Assembly: GCF_050433385.1 (NCBI RefSeq)
Contig: NZ_JBNPXI010000001.1
Coordinates: 310,001 to 374,000 of the forward strand
DNA length: 64,000 bases
DNA from: Brassicibacter mesophilus
Lineage (GTDB): Bacteria; Bacillota; Clostridia; Tissierellales; Proteiniboraceae
Reading direction: 5' to 3'
Positions 45,450 to 54,989 of this stretch are shown one piece after another. Within the stretch, counting starts at the first letter, position 1. Every line of letters starts with the position of its first letter. Below the pieces are notes generated by a model. That model was not told where the DNA came from. It saw only the letters and a list, made by a program, of their open reading frames with translations, and did no database searches. Made by a program: the position numbers and the translations under genes.

Positions 45450-46379
45450 TTATCTATTACCATGCAAAGGCTTTATTCCACTCTTATCTAGTACAACCTC
45501 TTGACCATATGCTATTTGACTAAAAATCTTTTCAGCTTCTTTCAATTCTATTCCTTTCATCTCAACGTTTTCAAGCTGTGCTTCTCCAACTCCAATACGA
45601 TATAGTTTATACAAATAGCTAATTGCTTGTGGTAAGAACCCCAGCAATCGTGCCGCAGTAGCATCACATGCAACAGGATCAGTACCAGATATAACTAGTC
45701 CAGGAGTATCTACTGCCTTTCCATCTGAAGGACCCGTTCCAATCATAGTCTTATCCACACTTATAATTGTCAGATCAATAGGTATTTTCTGAATAATAGC
45801 TGCAATAAATCCATGCAAGTCTTCATGTATACCTAGGTTTTTTTTAGGAAACCCATGAATTTCAGCTGGTGGCCATCCAAGAGCTATATTTTTTATCCCT
45901 GCACTCATAGTTGCCTCTTCATGTACCTTTAACTGTGTAAAAGAAATCAACACATCAAAATTGTTATACAATGAACTAATTTTTGTAAAAGAAGGATTTT
46001 CATGATCTAACTGTATTTCTACATAAGGTCCATAGTTTAAGTCAACAAATTTGACCTCATTATTTTTTATTACTTTATCATATCCTACATATTTCATCAC
46101 TTTGTCTGTTGGGTCTCCTCCAGAACCAGTTGCTATCGTTATCTCAGATGGTTCATAGCCTTTTACTATTTTAATTAGCATATCAAGTGTTTCTGGACCT
46201 ACTACAGTGCCAGTATATGCAGGCTTAGCCTTAACCCAATTAGGAGTTATTACGACTCTATCACCTTTTTTAATAATTCTATCCATAGGTATATTGTTTA
46301 AACATTCCTTAAGTGACATCTCTTCTCTAAGATTTTTAGTTATTGAAACTATTGGTTCATTAACTCTTCTGCTTCTCAT
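45450..46379 (-). CDS. DUF362 domain-containing protein
   Basis: 309 residues with AGGAGGGTGAG before the ATG. VVITPNWVKAK near 43, ATGSGGDPTDKVM near 83, LISFTQLKVHEEATMSAGIKNI near 144 and SGTDPVACDATAARLLGF near 230 are the conserved blocks of DUF362 proteins. No 4Fe-4S ferredoxin motif is attached, as is found in longer family members. No signal peptide. The biochemical role is not established. It is transcribed after a terminator, so it starts its own unit, perhaps with the CheX-like gene downstream (60-base gap). Confidence 0.85.
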   Translation of the reverse strand: MRSRRVNEPIVSITKNLREEMSLKECLNNIPMDRIIKKGDRVVITPNWVKAKPAYTGTVVGPETLDMLIKIVKGYEPSEITIATGSGGDPTDKVMKYVGYDKVIKNNEVKFVDLNYGPYVEIQLDHENPSFTKISSLYNNFDVLISFTQLKVHEEATMSAGIKNIALGWPPAEIHGFPKKNLGIHEDLHGFIAAIIQKIPIDLTIISVDKTMIGTGPSDGKAVDTPGLVISGTDPVACDATAARLLGFLPQAISYLYKLYRIGVGEAQLENVEMKGIELKEAEKIFSQIAYGQEVVLDKSGIKPLHGNR

Positions 46380-46394
46380 TTACTCACCCTCCTA

Positions 46395-46434
46395 ATAAAA
46401 ATAGACCCTAAAGTATTACCTTTAGAATCTATTA
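46395..46434 (-). terminator. terminator after the HAD phosphatase
   Basis: AATAGATTCTAAAG pairs with CTTTAGGGTCTATT (two mismatches in the middle), followed by TTTTATT on the minus strand. Confidence 0.8.
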
Positions 46435-46477
46435 TTTATTATAGGTCATTTATTTATTCAGTTTAAAAACGTCAAAG

Positions 46478-47299
46478 TTATAAAACTAGATTCTCTATAG
46501 CTTTTCCGACCCCATCATTATCATTAGTATCTGTTACAAGGTCAGCAATTTCTTTGATTTCGATTTCTGCATTACCCATAGCTACAGAAACTCCTGAGTA
46601 TTTGAACATAGACGCATCATTATAATTATCACCTATTGCTATTACTTCTTCACTTCTTATATCTAATATTTTGCACAAATTATATAATGCATTACCTTTT
46701 GAGACTTCTTTGTTCATTACTTCAACATTATTATGCCATGAACTTACAATTTCGATATTGTTATTATCCTGAATTATTTCTTTAAAGTTTGATAACTTTG
46801 ATTTATCCTCGTCTATTAATACCATTTTATATATTTCAGGTTTTTTATCTTTTAACAATTGAGTTAGGTTCTTATCTATATGTATATTAATCCTGTCTTC
46901 CGGCTTTTGTCTATTATTCCATTCATAATATTTTCGAGAGCTATATTTTAGTTCTCTTACGTAAAAGTTCTGGTTATCATATAGATGACAATACATACCA
47001 TGTTCTTCTGCTGCATTCAGTATCTCAATGCAATCATCTAATCTCATAGGATTATCATATAATACATTATTTTTGTTGTATTCGCTTATAAAAGCTCCAT
47101 TACATGCAATTATAGGCGTTGTTATTCCTAACAGTTTAGCATAATACTTTGCGGAAGTAAATATTCTACCAGTAGTTATAACTATATTGACACCCTTTTC
47201 TGAAGCTGACTTTATAGCTACTTTATTTCTTTCTGATATTTCATGTTGGCTATTAAGTAATGTTCCATCCATATCAATTGCTATAAGTTTATATTTCAT
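46478..47299 (-). CDS. Cof-type HAD-IIB family phosphatase
   Basis: 273 residues, standard length. Motif I DMDGTLLNS near 8-16, motif II TTGR near 41, motif III Lys in EVSKGNALYNL near 198, and motif IV GDNYNDASMF near 224. The C2B cap lies between motifs II and III. These enzymes dephosphorylate sugar phosphates, FMN or PLP; the substrate is not predictable. It lies 15 bases after the transglutaminase-like membrane protein gene and ends the unit with a terminator. Confidence 0.93.
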   Translation of the reverse strand: MKYKLIAIDMDGTLLNSQHEISERNKVAIKSASEKGVNIVITTGRIFTSAKYYAKLLGITTPIIACNGAFISEYNKNNVLYDNPMRLDDCIEILNAAEEHGMYCHLYDNQNFYVRELKYSSRKYYEWNNRQKPEDRINIHIDKNLTQLLKDKKPEIYKMVLIDEDKSKLSNFKEIIQDNNNIEIVSSWHNNVEVMNKEVSKGNALYNLCKILDIRSEEVIAIGDNYNDASMFKYSGVSVAMGNAEIEIKEIADLVTDTNDNDGVGKAIENLVL

Positions 47300-47314
47300 T
47301 AAATCACCTTTTCT

Positions 47315-49585
47315 TTAGATGTTTTTTATTTGCCTAAGAGTAATTATATATTTATATATAGTTAATTTCAACAGTCCTACGTTTTTCTTTATATATTTCT
47401 CAATTTCACAAACAATAGAATATGCAATATTAGCTTCTTCAGAAGTGACTTTTTCATTACTATAGCATGCTTTGTTAAATATATAGGTTAATTGATTCAA
47501 TCTATCACTTAATTCTAATATATCAAACTTATTACAATATTCATAAGCAGTCTCACTTGCTAATCTTTTTTTATTAAGCTTGCTTAGTAGTTTTTCAATA
47601 TAACTATAATATTTTATAACTCTATTGTTATTATCTAAATGTTTCTCACTTCGCTTCAATAATATTACAAAAATTATTATAATTGAAATTAATGATACAA
47701 GTAAAAAAACAACAGCAGTTTTAATATATGATTTATACCTTAAGCTTTTCTTGACTGAATTGATATCTTTATTATTATCTACATCAACCTCAGCTACTTC
47801 ATAATCTTCTAATCCTTCTAAGCTTTTCCTTTTTCTTGTTGAAAGATTTACTGATGATGGCTTTTCCTCAACCTCATTTTCATCAATTATTTTCTGCTCA
47901 CTTAGCCATGTATTTGAAAATCCTGATGTAGGCTCAAAGGTCATCCACCCGTATCCATCAATATATACCTCTGTCCAAGCATGTGCATTTGAGCTGTAAA
48001 CATTATATATTCCATCTTCATCTTTTTCAATTACTCTATATCCTTCTACATACCTAGAAGGAATTCCAATACACCTTGTTAGTACTGCCATTGATGAAGC
48101 ATAGTAAGTGCAATATCCTTCTTTTAAATCGAATAAAAAATAATCAACAAAGTCACTATTATATGGCGTTGTTGGTGGAGTTAGTGTATATTTAAATACA
48201 GTCTTAAGATAATCTTCTATGGCTCTTACTTTATCATAATCACTGTTTCGATATTTTGTAATATTCTCTGCAAGCTTATATGTTCTTTCAGTAATTGTTT
48301 CTGGTAGCTGTAAGTACTTATCAAATCTATCCCCATCATTCTGTTTGTATTTCGACTTAGAAATCAGCTCCCAATCTATTTTTGGATTAATATAAGATAC
48401 TGTATACGGCTGTTCTTTTAAAATAATATTATTTGTATATAGTTCAAATTCCTCTGTTGAATAATAAAAGTCATCTTCAAGTACAACCATTCGAGGTATA
48501 TATGGGCTAAAAATAGTTGAAGTTGTAAGGTTTTTGTGTTTTATAGTAATTCTTTCAGTATCAAATTTACTTTGTTGCTCAGTTATAAACGATATTCTAG
48601 ATTTTGAATACTGTCTATGTCCAATGTTTTCTGTTGTTTTCCAATAAGATCCTGTATAAAAATCTTTTACTCTACCTCTTAAATATAACGAGTTATCACT
48701 TTTCACCTCCATAACTAGCTCATTACTATTGTGTACTGGTCCACCTAGACGCTTTGGATCGTCTTGGAACTGAGTAAACGACATATCAAACACATTTTTC
48801 ATTCCATAATTTGATGAACCCTTCTGGGAGTTTCTCCAGTTCACAAGCCATGGGAACGCTTCCTGTGCCTTATCATCTAGCCACCGCCATGATACAGGCT
48901 CTATGTCTTTAGGAAGTATAGCAGAAAATAATATCACTATCATACAAACAGTAATAGAATTTATTAAAACTCTCTTAAACATATTTTTAGAGACTCTCTT
49001 ATTCTGTGATGCCCAAAGATATTCATACTCTTTATATTGCCTTACGGTGTAAAGCACCATTACAAAGAATATATAGAATCCATAGTACATCATTGCACTG
49101 TCTATAAAGTTTAACCATTCGTACAAATAGAACAATGTACCTAACATTATCAAGGGATAAGTTTTTCTAATCTTTATAACAAGCAGGAAGGCTATGAAAG
49201 ACATCAAAAATGTTATTAATACAATTAGTATTGATAAATAAACATCATGAACAAAGGTAAGCTCCGAAATAAATCTGACTGTCCAGTTAATAAAATCATT
49301 CATCATATATATAAATGAATTATATAATATTTCATAATAGTTTTTAATAATAAAAAGAGCAATTAAAAATATAAGAGCTAAAGCTGGAAAAATTATCGGC
49401 TTTTTAAATACAATACTCCACCATAAAATAGATGCTATTGATGATACGAAAACTATTGCTAATACTTTAATACTGCTATCTACATCTAAAGATTCTAATA
49501 AGACTAGCGTCATAAAAAAGCTTATAAAAATAGCTATTACTATTTCATACTTAAATCTTTTTTCATAGCTGCTGTTATTGTCCAT
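47315..49585 (-). CDS. TgpA-like membrane protein with transglutaminase core
   Basis: 756 residues. About six hydrophobic helices lie in the first 235 residues (DUF3488 type), followed by an extracellular part with the transglutaminase core: Cys in GYCTYYASSMAVLTRCIGIPSRYVEGY near 500, His in NAHAWTEVYIDGYGW near 543 and Asp-equivalent in TFEPTSG. A last helix is near 620, with a short cytoplasmic tail. It stands directly after the DUF58 gene (4-base gap), in the widespread MoxR-DUF58-TgpA cluster, whose substrate is unknown. Confidence 0.92.
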   Translation of the reverse strand: MDNNSSYEKRFKYEIVIAIFISFFMTLVLLESLDVDSSIKVLAIVFVSSIASILWWSIVFKKPIIFPALALIFLIALFIIKNYYEILYNSFIYMMNDFINWTVRFISELTFVHDVYLSILIVLITFLMSFIAFLLVIKIRKTYPLIMLGTLFYLYEWLNFIDSAMMYYGFYIFFVMVLYTVRQYKEYEYLWASQNKRVSKNMFKRVLINSITVCMIVILFSAILPKDIEPVSWRWLDDKAQEAFPWLVNWRNSQKGSSNYGMKNVFDMSFTQFQDDPKRLGGPVHNSNELVMEVKSDNSLYLRGRVKDFYTGSYWKTTENIGHRQYSKSRISFITEQQSKFDTERITIKHKNLTTSTIFSPYIPRMVVLEDDFYYSTEEFELYTNNIILKEQPYTVSYINPKIDWELISKSKYKQNDGDRFDKYLQLPETITERTYKLAENITKYRNSDYDKVRAIEDYLKTVFKYTLTPPTTPYNSDFVDYFLFDLKEGYCTYYASSMAVLTRCIGIPSRYVEGYRVIEKDEDGIYNVYSSNAHAWTEVYIDGYGWMTFEPTSGFSNTWLSEQKIIDENEVEEKPSSVNLSTRKRKSLEGLEDYEVAEVDVDNNKDINSVKKSLRYKSYIKTAVVFLLVSLISIIIIFVILLKRSEKHLDNNNRVIKYYSYIEKLLSKLNKKRLASETAYEYCNKFDILELSDRLNQLTYIFNKACYSNEKVTSEEANIAYSIVCEIEKYIKKNVGLLKLTIYKYIITLRQIKNI

Positions 49586-49589
49586 ATCA

Positions 49590-50768
49590 TCACCTCAACA
49601 CTCTTGCAATATCATCTTCTATTCTAACCTGATATGCTTCAATTGCTGACTTCTCTAACAAAGCTATATTATTATACCAAGATTGTATTTTTTTAAAGTC
49701 AGCTACGCTAATTACCGCTACACTATGTCCTCTTTTCTTTAATGAAATTGCCAGTGTTACTAGTCTGTCATCTACTCTAGGGGTTATCATGATTATTGTA
49801 TCTGATAACGGAAGTATCTTTTTTTCAAAATCAATTACATCCTTTAAACTTATATTCTTCTGTGGGGATATTGTGGTCAATAATTCTAAAAAGCCTTTAA
49901 AATTATTTAAGTTTTTACCATACATACTAATTCTACCTTCTGTATAAGTTGTAAATTCAATAGGTATATCTCTTGTTAAAGTATATTTAATTATGCTTAT
50001 AGCACATTCAACTATCTTCTCTTCTACTAACCCATCTGCATCATCACAATATTTATCAAGATCAAAATCTACATATAGTCTGATTTTTATATTATTGTAA
50101 ATATCATAGTTCTTAATAAACAGCTCTCCTTTTCTTGCTGTTACCTTCCAATTAATTCTTTTTAAGCTATCACCAACATGGTATTTTCTAATATCTCTAA
50201 TACTCGAGTAGTCTTCATCATGCCCGGTGTTTGACTTTAATAACCCATAGCTTTCATTTCCCAAAAGCCTTAAATTACTTAGTTCATAAATTTTGGGATA
50301 CACAGTTACCATAACATCATCTTTTAAACAAACAGTCTTATTGACTAAACTAAATATATCAGAAATAGTAATTTTAATATTGCCTAAATGGTAGATTCCT
50401 CTACGCTGACATTCTACTTCCTTTTTAACTTCAATCGTTTCAAATGGAAGCAAGGTTAATGCATCTTCATTTACTGTTCTTGAGAACAGCTTATGGGGAA
50501 TATTATAATCAATCTCTACGTATGGTATAGGTAGCATACTGCTGTTATATATCTTATAACTTACTTCAACACTTGTATCCCGTTCAACTGTATTTGTGTT
50601 TATCCAGCACAGCCCTACTAGCTGATTGCTAACATTTTTAACTGAAAAATACGAATATGCGGCTATTGATGAAACTATGAAAAACATGAAATAAAAAAAT
50701 CTTCCTCCAACTAATAATGCAAATACTAAACACAATATTAATATAATGACAAGTAATCTTTTATTCAT
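49590..50768 (-). CDS. DUF58 domain-containing protein
   Basis: 392 residues. Two membrane helices (about 4-22 and 25-43) precede a beta domain and the DUF58 motif EDYSSIRDIRKYHVGDSLKRINWKVTARKGELF (about 187-218, in part). The C-terminal part resembles a von Willebrand A-type fold. The first eight bases overlap the end of the MoxR gene, so translation is coupled. It is thought to act with the MoxR ATPase, as in the family; activity unknown. Confidence 0.92.
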   Translation of the reverse strand: MNKRLLVIILILCLVFALLVGGRFFYFMFFIVSSIAAYSYFSVKNVSNQLVGLCWINTNTVERDTSVEVSYKIYNSSMLPIPYVEIDYNIPHKLFSRTVNEDALTLLPFETIEVKKEVECQRRGIYHLGNIKITISDIFSLVNKTVCLKDDVMVTVYPKIYELSNLRLLGNESYGLLKSNTGHDEDYSSIRDIRKYHVGDSLKRINWKVTARKGELFIKNYDIYNNIKIRLYVDFDLDKYCDDADGLVEEKIVECAISIIKYTLTRDIPIEFTTYTEGRISMYGKNLNNFKGFLELLTTISPQKNISLKDVIDFEKKILPLSDTIIMITPRVDDRLVTLAISLKKRGHSVAVISVADFKKIQSWYNNIALLEKSAIEAYQVRIEDDIARVLR

Positions 50769-51699
50769 CTCGTTTCACCATTGGAACAGGTGCTCTAGCA
50801 AGTATGTTGTTTAATACGCTTACCTCATCAACAGCTCTTATTCTTGATTCAGCTTTCATTATTATCCTGTGACTTAAAACAGGAATGGTCATTTCCTTTA
50901 CATCATCAGGTATTACATATTTTCTATTATTAATGTACGCCAATCCTTTTGCAGCTTTATATAATGAAATAGACCCTCTTGGACTTACGCCTAAAGCAAT
51001 ATTTTCGTCACCTCTCGTTCTTGTGATAATATCTATAATGTAGTTCTCAATAGATTCATCTACATATATGTTTTCAATTTCTTCTTGCATTTCTAATATG
51101 TCTTCTACCGTTAAGACAGATTTAATATAGTTTAATAAATTTTCACCTTTGTATCTTCTAATTATCATTTTTTCACTCATTCTATCAGGATAACCTATAG
51201 ATAGTCTCATCATGAATCTATCTAGTTGAGCCTCAGGCAGAGGAAATGTTCCTTCATATTCAATGGGATTTTGAGTTGCAAGCACTATAAACGGTCTTGG
51301 AAGAAGATATGTGTTTCCATCTACTGTTACTTTTCCTTCCTGCATAGCCTCTAATAGACTTGACTGGGTTTTCGGAGATGTTCTGTTAATCTCGTCTGCC
51401 AAGATGATATTATTAAATATAGGTCCGCTCTTAAATTCAAATTCACCATTCTTCTGGTTGTATATAGAAATCCCTGTAACATCTGATGGTAATAAATCTG
51501 GTGTAAATTGAATCCTATTAAATGACATATCAAGTGATTTTGCTAATGAATATACCATTGTTGTTTTGCCGACACCTGGAACATCTTCAAGTAGTATGTG
51601 TCCATTGCATAATACACAGATAATAATCTTCTTAGTAACATTCTCTTTTCCAATTATAGCTTTACTCATATTATGTATTAGGACGTCGATACTTTTCAT
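50761..51699 (-). CDS. MoxR-family AAA+ ATPase
   Basis: 312 residues. Walker A EDVPGVGKTT near 43, Walker B ILADEINR near 103, sensor 1 LATQNPIEYEGT near 143, the arginine finger region PEAQLDRFMM and the sensor 2 GVSPRGSI near 245. MoxR ATPases act as chaperones that activate partner proteins. Its partners are likely the DUF58 and TgpA-like proteins next in the operon. The ATG follows AAGGAGG. Confidence 0.95.
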   Translation of the reverse strand: MKSIDVLIHNMSKAIIGKENVTKKIIICVLCNGHILLEDVPGVGKTTMVYSLAKSLDMSFNRIQFTPDLLPSDVTGISIYNQKNGEFEFKSGPIFNNIILADEINRTSPKTQSSLLEAMQEGKVTVDGNTYLLPRPFIVLATQNPIEYEGTFPLPEAQLDRFMMRLSIGYPDRMSEKMIIRRYKGENLLNYIKSVLTVEDILEMQEEIENIYVDESIENYIIDIITRTRGDENIALGVSPRGSISLYKAAKGLAYINNRKYVIPDDVKEMTIPVLSHRIIMKAESRIRAVDEVSVLNNILARAPVPMVKRDE

Positions 51700-51949
51700 G
51701 GTATTCCTCCTTGTTGTTTGCGAATATTTTTAATTTTCAGATTTATTTTATTTCTATATAAATACTCATAATTCCTCTTTAAAATTATTAAGATTGCGTA
51801 ATATAACATATGAAAAATTTATCATTTTATTAAATAATAATCATCTTCTCATGTAATATTTTAATGTTTACTATATTAATTTATGGCATATTATGGTGCA
51901 GTAGATGTAATTAGTAAAACATTATGCTTTTAGAAGGTGATTTAATTAA
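51700..51949. other. AT-rich intergenic region
   Basis: 250 bases upstream of the MoxR gene (minus) and of a decayed plus-strand gene. Several AT-rich promoter-like boxes are possible, none convincing. No structure or gene was recognised. Confidence 0.3.
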
Positions 51950-52561
51950 TAAAGAATTATAGAACTGCTACTTTATGCGTATTGATGTTTTTTTCTATTC
52001 ATTAGCTACAATAAGGAGCAAAAGAATAGCAGCACTTATAAATTAGAGAGTATAGGCAAAAAAAAGATAGATTTACAATAGAGCAAGCTCAAAAACTGCT
52101 TTATGGCTACTCTTCAGAAGCTAAAGATATTTCATTAAATCTTTCACATTTAGGTAATGATGAAAACGGAGGGTATATGTTTGATACTAAGCCTAAAGAA
52201 AACATTAACATTCATGGTGATCATATTACTTGTGTGATAGCCCCTTACAATAGTACCGTCTATGACTATATTAGTAATCACTTGAAAACTAATTTATTTG
52301 TTGACAAAAATAATTTGAATATAATTAGAAGAGTCCAAAATTGCAGAGTTGTTAACGAAGTATCTTATAAAAGAAAATCCAGAACAAAGTATTATCAACT
52401 CATCAGGATATGCTTTTGGTTATTTAATTATGACTCATTGGATACCACAGCCAAATAATAAAAATAAAATTATAAGAGAGTACAAAGTTGATACTATTAC
52501 AGGATATATATTTGATTATAGTACAGATGAATATTTGGGGATTATAAAAGAGGAAAAATAG
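51950..52561 (+). pseudogene. unrecognised broken gene
   Basis: Plus-strand pieces in different frames: an AAGGTGATT site followed by ATAAAGAATTATAG where an ATG is expected, several early stops, then 110 or so readable residues (RFTIEQAQKLLYGY, GYMFDTKPKENINI, VYDYISNHLKTNLF) and, after a frameshift near 52340, LTKYLIKENPEQ to KIIREYKVDTITGYIFDYSTDEYL. The last part is reminiscent of a PepSY-like beta strand pattern. I do not recognise the family. The damage is at several points, so this is not a sequencing error. Confidence 0.5.
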
Positions 52562-52654
52562 ATTTTTTATATAGAATGCTTCAATGGTTTCGCAAAATTA
52601 TCTTAGCTATAATGCCTGCTTTATTTTACTACAATTCTCAGTAATCTTTTAATT

Positions 52655-53074
52655 TTATTTTTTTACATGTGCATATATAAACTTATATTTTTCACTAAGC
52701 TTTTTCATATCATTATAAAAATTTTCGTTTTCTATCTTATCTATATTGAAAGTATACTTTTCATCATTTATATATATGTACATATTTCTTTTTGATCCTA
52801 AAGCAGCACTAGTTATCCTAATTTCACCTATCTCAATTTTATCTATATCATCTAGCTTAATTACTTTTATTTTTCTAAATAAGCTATAAAACTCTATTTC
52901 TTCATCATAAATAACTATTTTATAATCATTAAATATAATAAAAGAACACACTATACCAAATAAATAGATAATCCAGAAATATTCTCCGAAAACAGATTTA
53001 ATTATAGATGCAACAATAATGAGAAATACTATAAATAACACAAGGTCTTTAAATACAGTATATTTTTTATTCAT
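52655..53074 (-). CDS. small membrane protein, bacterial PH-like
   Basis: 139 residues. Two membrane helices (about 10-28 and 31-48) are followed by a soluble beta-rich part with YDEEIEFYSLFRKIKVIKLDDIDKIEI and a final helix, the pattern of bacterial PH-like domains (YcxB/YdbT-type membrane proteins). No clear ribosome site is present before the ATG, and a hairpin (TCAGAG/CTCTGA) lies just upstream. Function unknown. The neighbours are decayed or regulatory genes. Confidence 0.65.
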   Translation of the reverse strand: MNKKYTVFKDLVLFIVFLIIVASIIKSVFGEYFWIIYLFGIVCSFIIFNDYKIVIYDEEIEFYSLFRKIKVIKLDDIDKIEIGEIRITSAALGSKRNMYIYINDEKYTFNIDKIENENFYNDMKKLSEKYKFIYAHVKK

Positions 53075-53084
53075 AATTGATCAG

Positions 53085-53122
53085 AGGGATTACACCTAAT
53101 TGTTATCTCTCTGAACATCCTC
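53085..53122 (-). repeat. hairpin upstream of the PH-like gene
   Basis: TCAGAGaGAT pairs with ATCcCTCTGA across about 14 bases, just before the start at 53074. It may be a terminator of upstream transcription or a translation-control stem. Confidence 0.4.
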
Positions 53123-53278
53123 CTCTCTACTAAATTATATTTTTCAAAATAATGAATAGTTTTAATAACTACAACAGTTATTTCTATATTTCATTTTAAA
53201 TACCTTTTGATTATAATCAATAACAGAATAATCTAATGACTGTAATACTATATCTATTTTCTTACTAGCTTATTGAAT

Positions 53279-53452
53279 TTACCTAGTCGACTTTTTCCTC
53301 AGTCTATCTTGTAAATCATTGTAGTACAGACCTATGATTATGATTTGAAGTCTTATATAATCTGCAAAGATTGTTAGAATAGTTAACATCCGCATTATAT
53401 CATCATTTTTTACAGGGTTCAATCCACTATAACCTTCACTGCACTTTCCCAT
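53279..53452 (-). CDS. 57-residue hypothetical protein
   Basis: An uninterrupted ATG-to-TAA frame of 57 codons lies in the gap after tetR. The sequence has MGKCSEGYSG at the start, an amphipathic middle (DDIMRMLTILTIFADYIRLQ), a hydrophobic patch IIIIGLYYND and a basic end LQDRLRKKSTR. Composition is protein-like and codon use fits the neighbours, but no ribosome site precedes the ATG. It could be a real small protein or the C-terminus of a lost gene. Confidence 0.4.
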   Translation of the reverse strand: MGKCSEGYSGLNPVKNDDIMRMLTILTIFADYIRLQIIIIGLYYNDLQDRLRKKSTR

Positions 53453-53466
53453 TATAGACAGTGGAC

Positions 53467-54069
53467 CTATTTGCCTAATCCATTTTCCATAAAATCAATA
53501 TAATGCAAGTAATATTCTTTTATAACATGGTTATTTTCACTGGATATCTCAATGCCTTGAGAATAAACATAATCTAAAAAAATCGGAATCATATAGGTTA
53601 CTATTGATACAACGAATTCTTCTGGAAGGTCTTTTCTTATGATACCCTTTTTAATATTATTTTTTATTAGATTCACGTAATACTCGTTTGTCGTATATTC
53701 CATCTTTTCATATACTTTTTTCTTGATGCCTTCATTAGTACCTTTTCTTGCCTGAATACAAAACATGGTAAATTCAGGATAAACTAAAGAAAAATCTAGT
53801 GATTTATCAATTTGCTGTCTTAGTAAAGAGAAAATTGAGTCTGCTTTAGGTTGTTCTTGTAGTTTTTCTCTTTTCTTGAAAAATCTTATTTTTTCATCTA
53901 TAATTAAATCCACAATATGAAAATAGAGTTCTTCTTTATTTTTAAAATAATGGTAAAATACACCCTTACTGGTTTTTGATTCCTTTATAATCGTATTAAT
54001 GGATACATGGTCATAATCATTATGACAAAACTCCTTTAACGCCACTTGAACAATATCATCTTTTCTCAT
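53467..54069 (-). CDS. TetR/AcrR-family transcriptional regulator
   Basis: 200 residues. The N-terminal helix-turn-helix (VSINTIIKESKTSKGVFYHYFKNKEELYFHIV, about 22-50) is classic TetR; the C-terminal 140 residues form the all-helical ligand domain. AAGGAAGG precedes the ATG. It lies 88 bases downstream of a DUF6796 membrane protein gene, and a palindrome overlaps the promoter of that gene, so it probably represses this pair in answer to an unknown ligand. Confidence 0.92.
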   Translation of the reverse strand: MRKDDIVQVALKEFCHNDYDHVSINTIIKESKTSKGVFYHYFKNKEELYFHIVDLIIDEKIRFFKKREKLQEQPKADSIFSLLRQQIDKSLDFSLVYPEFTMFCIQARKGTNEGIKKKVYEKMEYTTNEYYVNLIKNNIKKGIIRKDLPEEFVVSIVTYMIPIFLDYVYSQGIEISSENNHVIKEYYLHYIDFMENGLGK

Positions 54070-54157
54070 ATCAACCTTCCTTTTTTAGTTAAGCTTATTG
54101 CACCAATAAGATATTGAATGCTTTACATAATATAGTCATTATACTATAATGAAACAA

Positions 54158-54862
54158 TTATTCTCCTCTATAATTCCACATTTTTATCGTCACTAATAGA
54201 AATAATGCTGCATTTCCTTTATTAATGGCACCTGGTGTTAGATATACAAATAGACCCGGAGCAATTTTCAAACCGATCATGCCTATAATTAAGAATACTA
54301 AAGGATTCAAAAAAGCTGTCCAACGCTTTAATTGTGTTTTGCCTCTTATTATATGTACAAACAAAATACTAGGTGCAATGAACCATGTTACAGTGTAATG
54401 AATCAAGAATACCGGTAAAATTGTTTTGGTAATTTCTCCTTCTATGAGCAACTTCATTAATTCATGATTGAATCCATTGGCTATACCAAATTTATAGATA
54501 ATGGCATTCATGCTCATTAAGCCATGGATTAAAGGTGATCCCATGATAACCCCATAAGAAAATAATATAAAAAGTATCAAAGCTGTTTTTTTGTTGGTCT
54601 TGCTTAATACTTTATATAAAAGCCAAAAACCCAGTATATAGAGGGGGATTAGAAAAGCGCAGAGATAAATGGATGTAGAAAACCTCCAATGAGCCATGTT
54701 CACCCAGCCTGTTTCTATAATTGAACTGGTAGAAACACCGTATTCCTCATTAAATTCCAGTATAAAATCGGCAAAAGAAATAAGTAATGCAGCAATAAAT
54801 GAACTGATTCCCATAAATCGATATAGGTATCTTTTATTGTTGATAAGACTTGTTAAACACAT
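54158..54862 (-). CDS. DUF6796-like membrane protein
   Basis: 234 residues with about seven hydrophobic helices (near 14-34, 66-88, 96-114, 118-130, 150-170, 182-202, 206-224). The start ATG follows AAGGAG. Conserved-looking polar points include the loop WVNMAHWRFS and HYTVTWFIAP. The family lies in clostridia beside TetR-type regulators; no function is established. It is the first gene behind a strong promoter with an overlapping palindrome. Confidence 0.75.
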   Translation of the reverse strand: MCLTSLINNKRYLYRFMGISSFIAALLISFADFILEFNEEYGVSTSSIIETGWVNMAHWRFSTSIYLCAFLIPLYILGFWLLYKVLSKTNKKTALILFILFSYGVIMGSPLIHGLMSMNAIIYKFGIANGFNHELMKLLIEGEITKTILPVFLIHYTVTWFIAPSILFVHIIRGKTQLKRWTAFLNPLVFLIIGMIGLKIAPGLFVYLTPGAINKGNAALFLLVTIKMWNYRGE

Positions 54863-54885
54863 AAAATCATCTCCTTCATTTCAAT

Positions 54886-54943
54886 TAGACCACTAAGTCT
54901 AGTCCACGTGGTCTATTTTACTATGATTATCTGCTTTTGTCAA
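54886..54943 (-). promoter_or_regulatory. promoter with overlapping TetR-type operator
   Basis: TTGACA (54938-54943), 17 bases, TAAAAT (54915-54920) on the minus strand. Just downstream, TAGACCAC...GTGGTCTA (54886-54915) forms an 8-bp inverted repeat with CCACGTGG and ACTA/TAGT palindromes inside. The operator starts at the -10 box, a good place for repression by the adjacent TetR protein. Confidence 0.75.
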
Positions 54944-54989
54944 TAATTATTTTTTCGCTAAATTGAGTAGAAGGTAGCTGATTAGTTCA

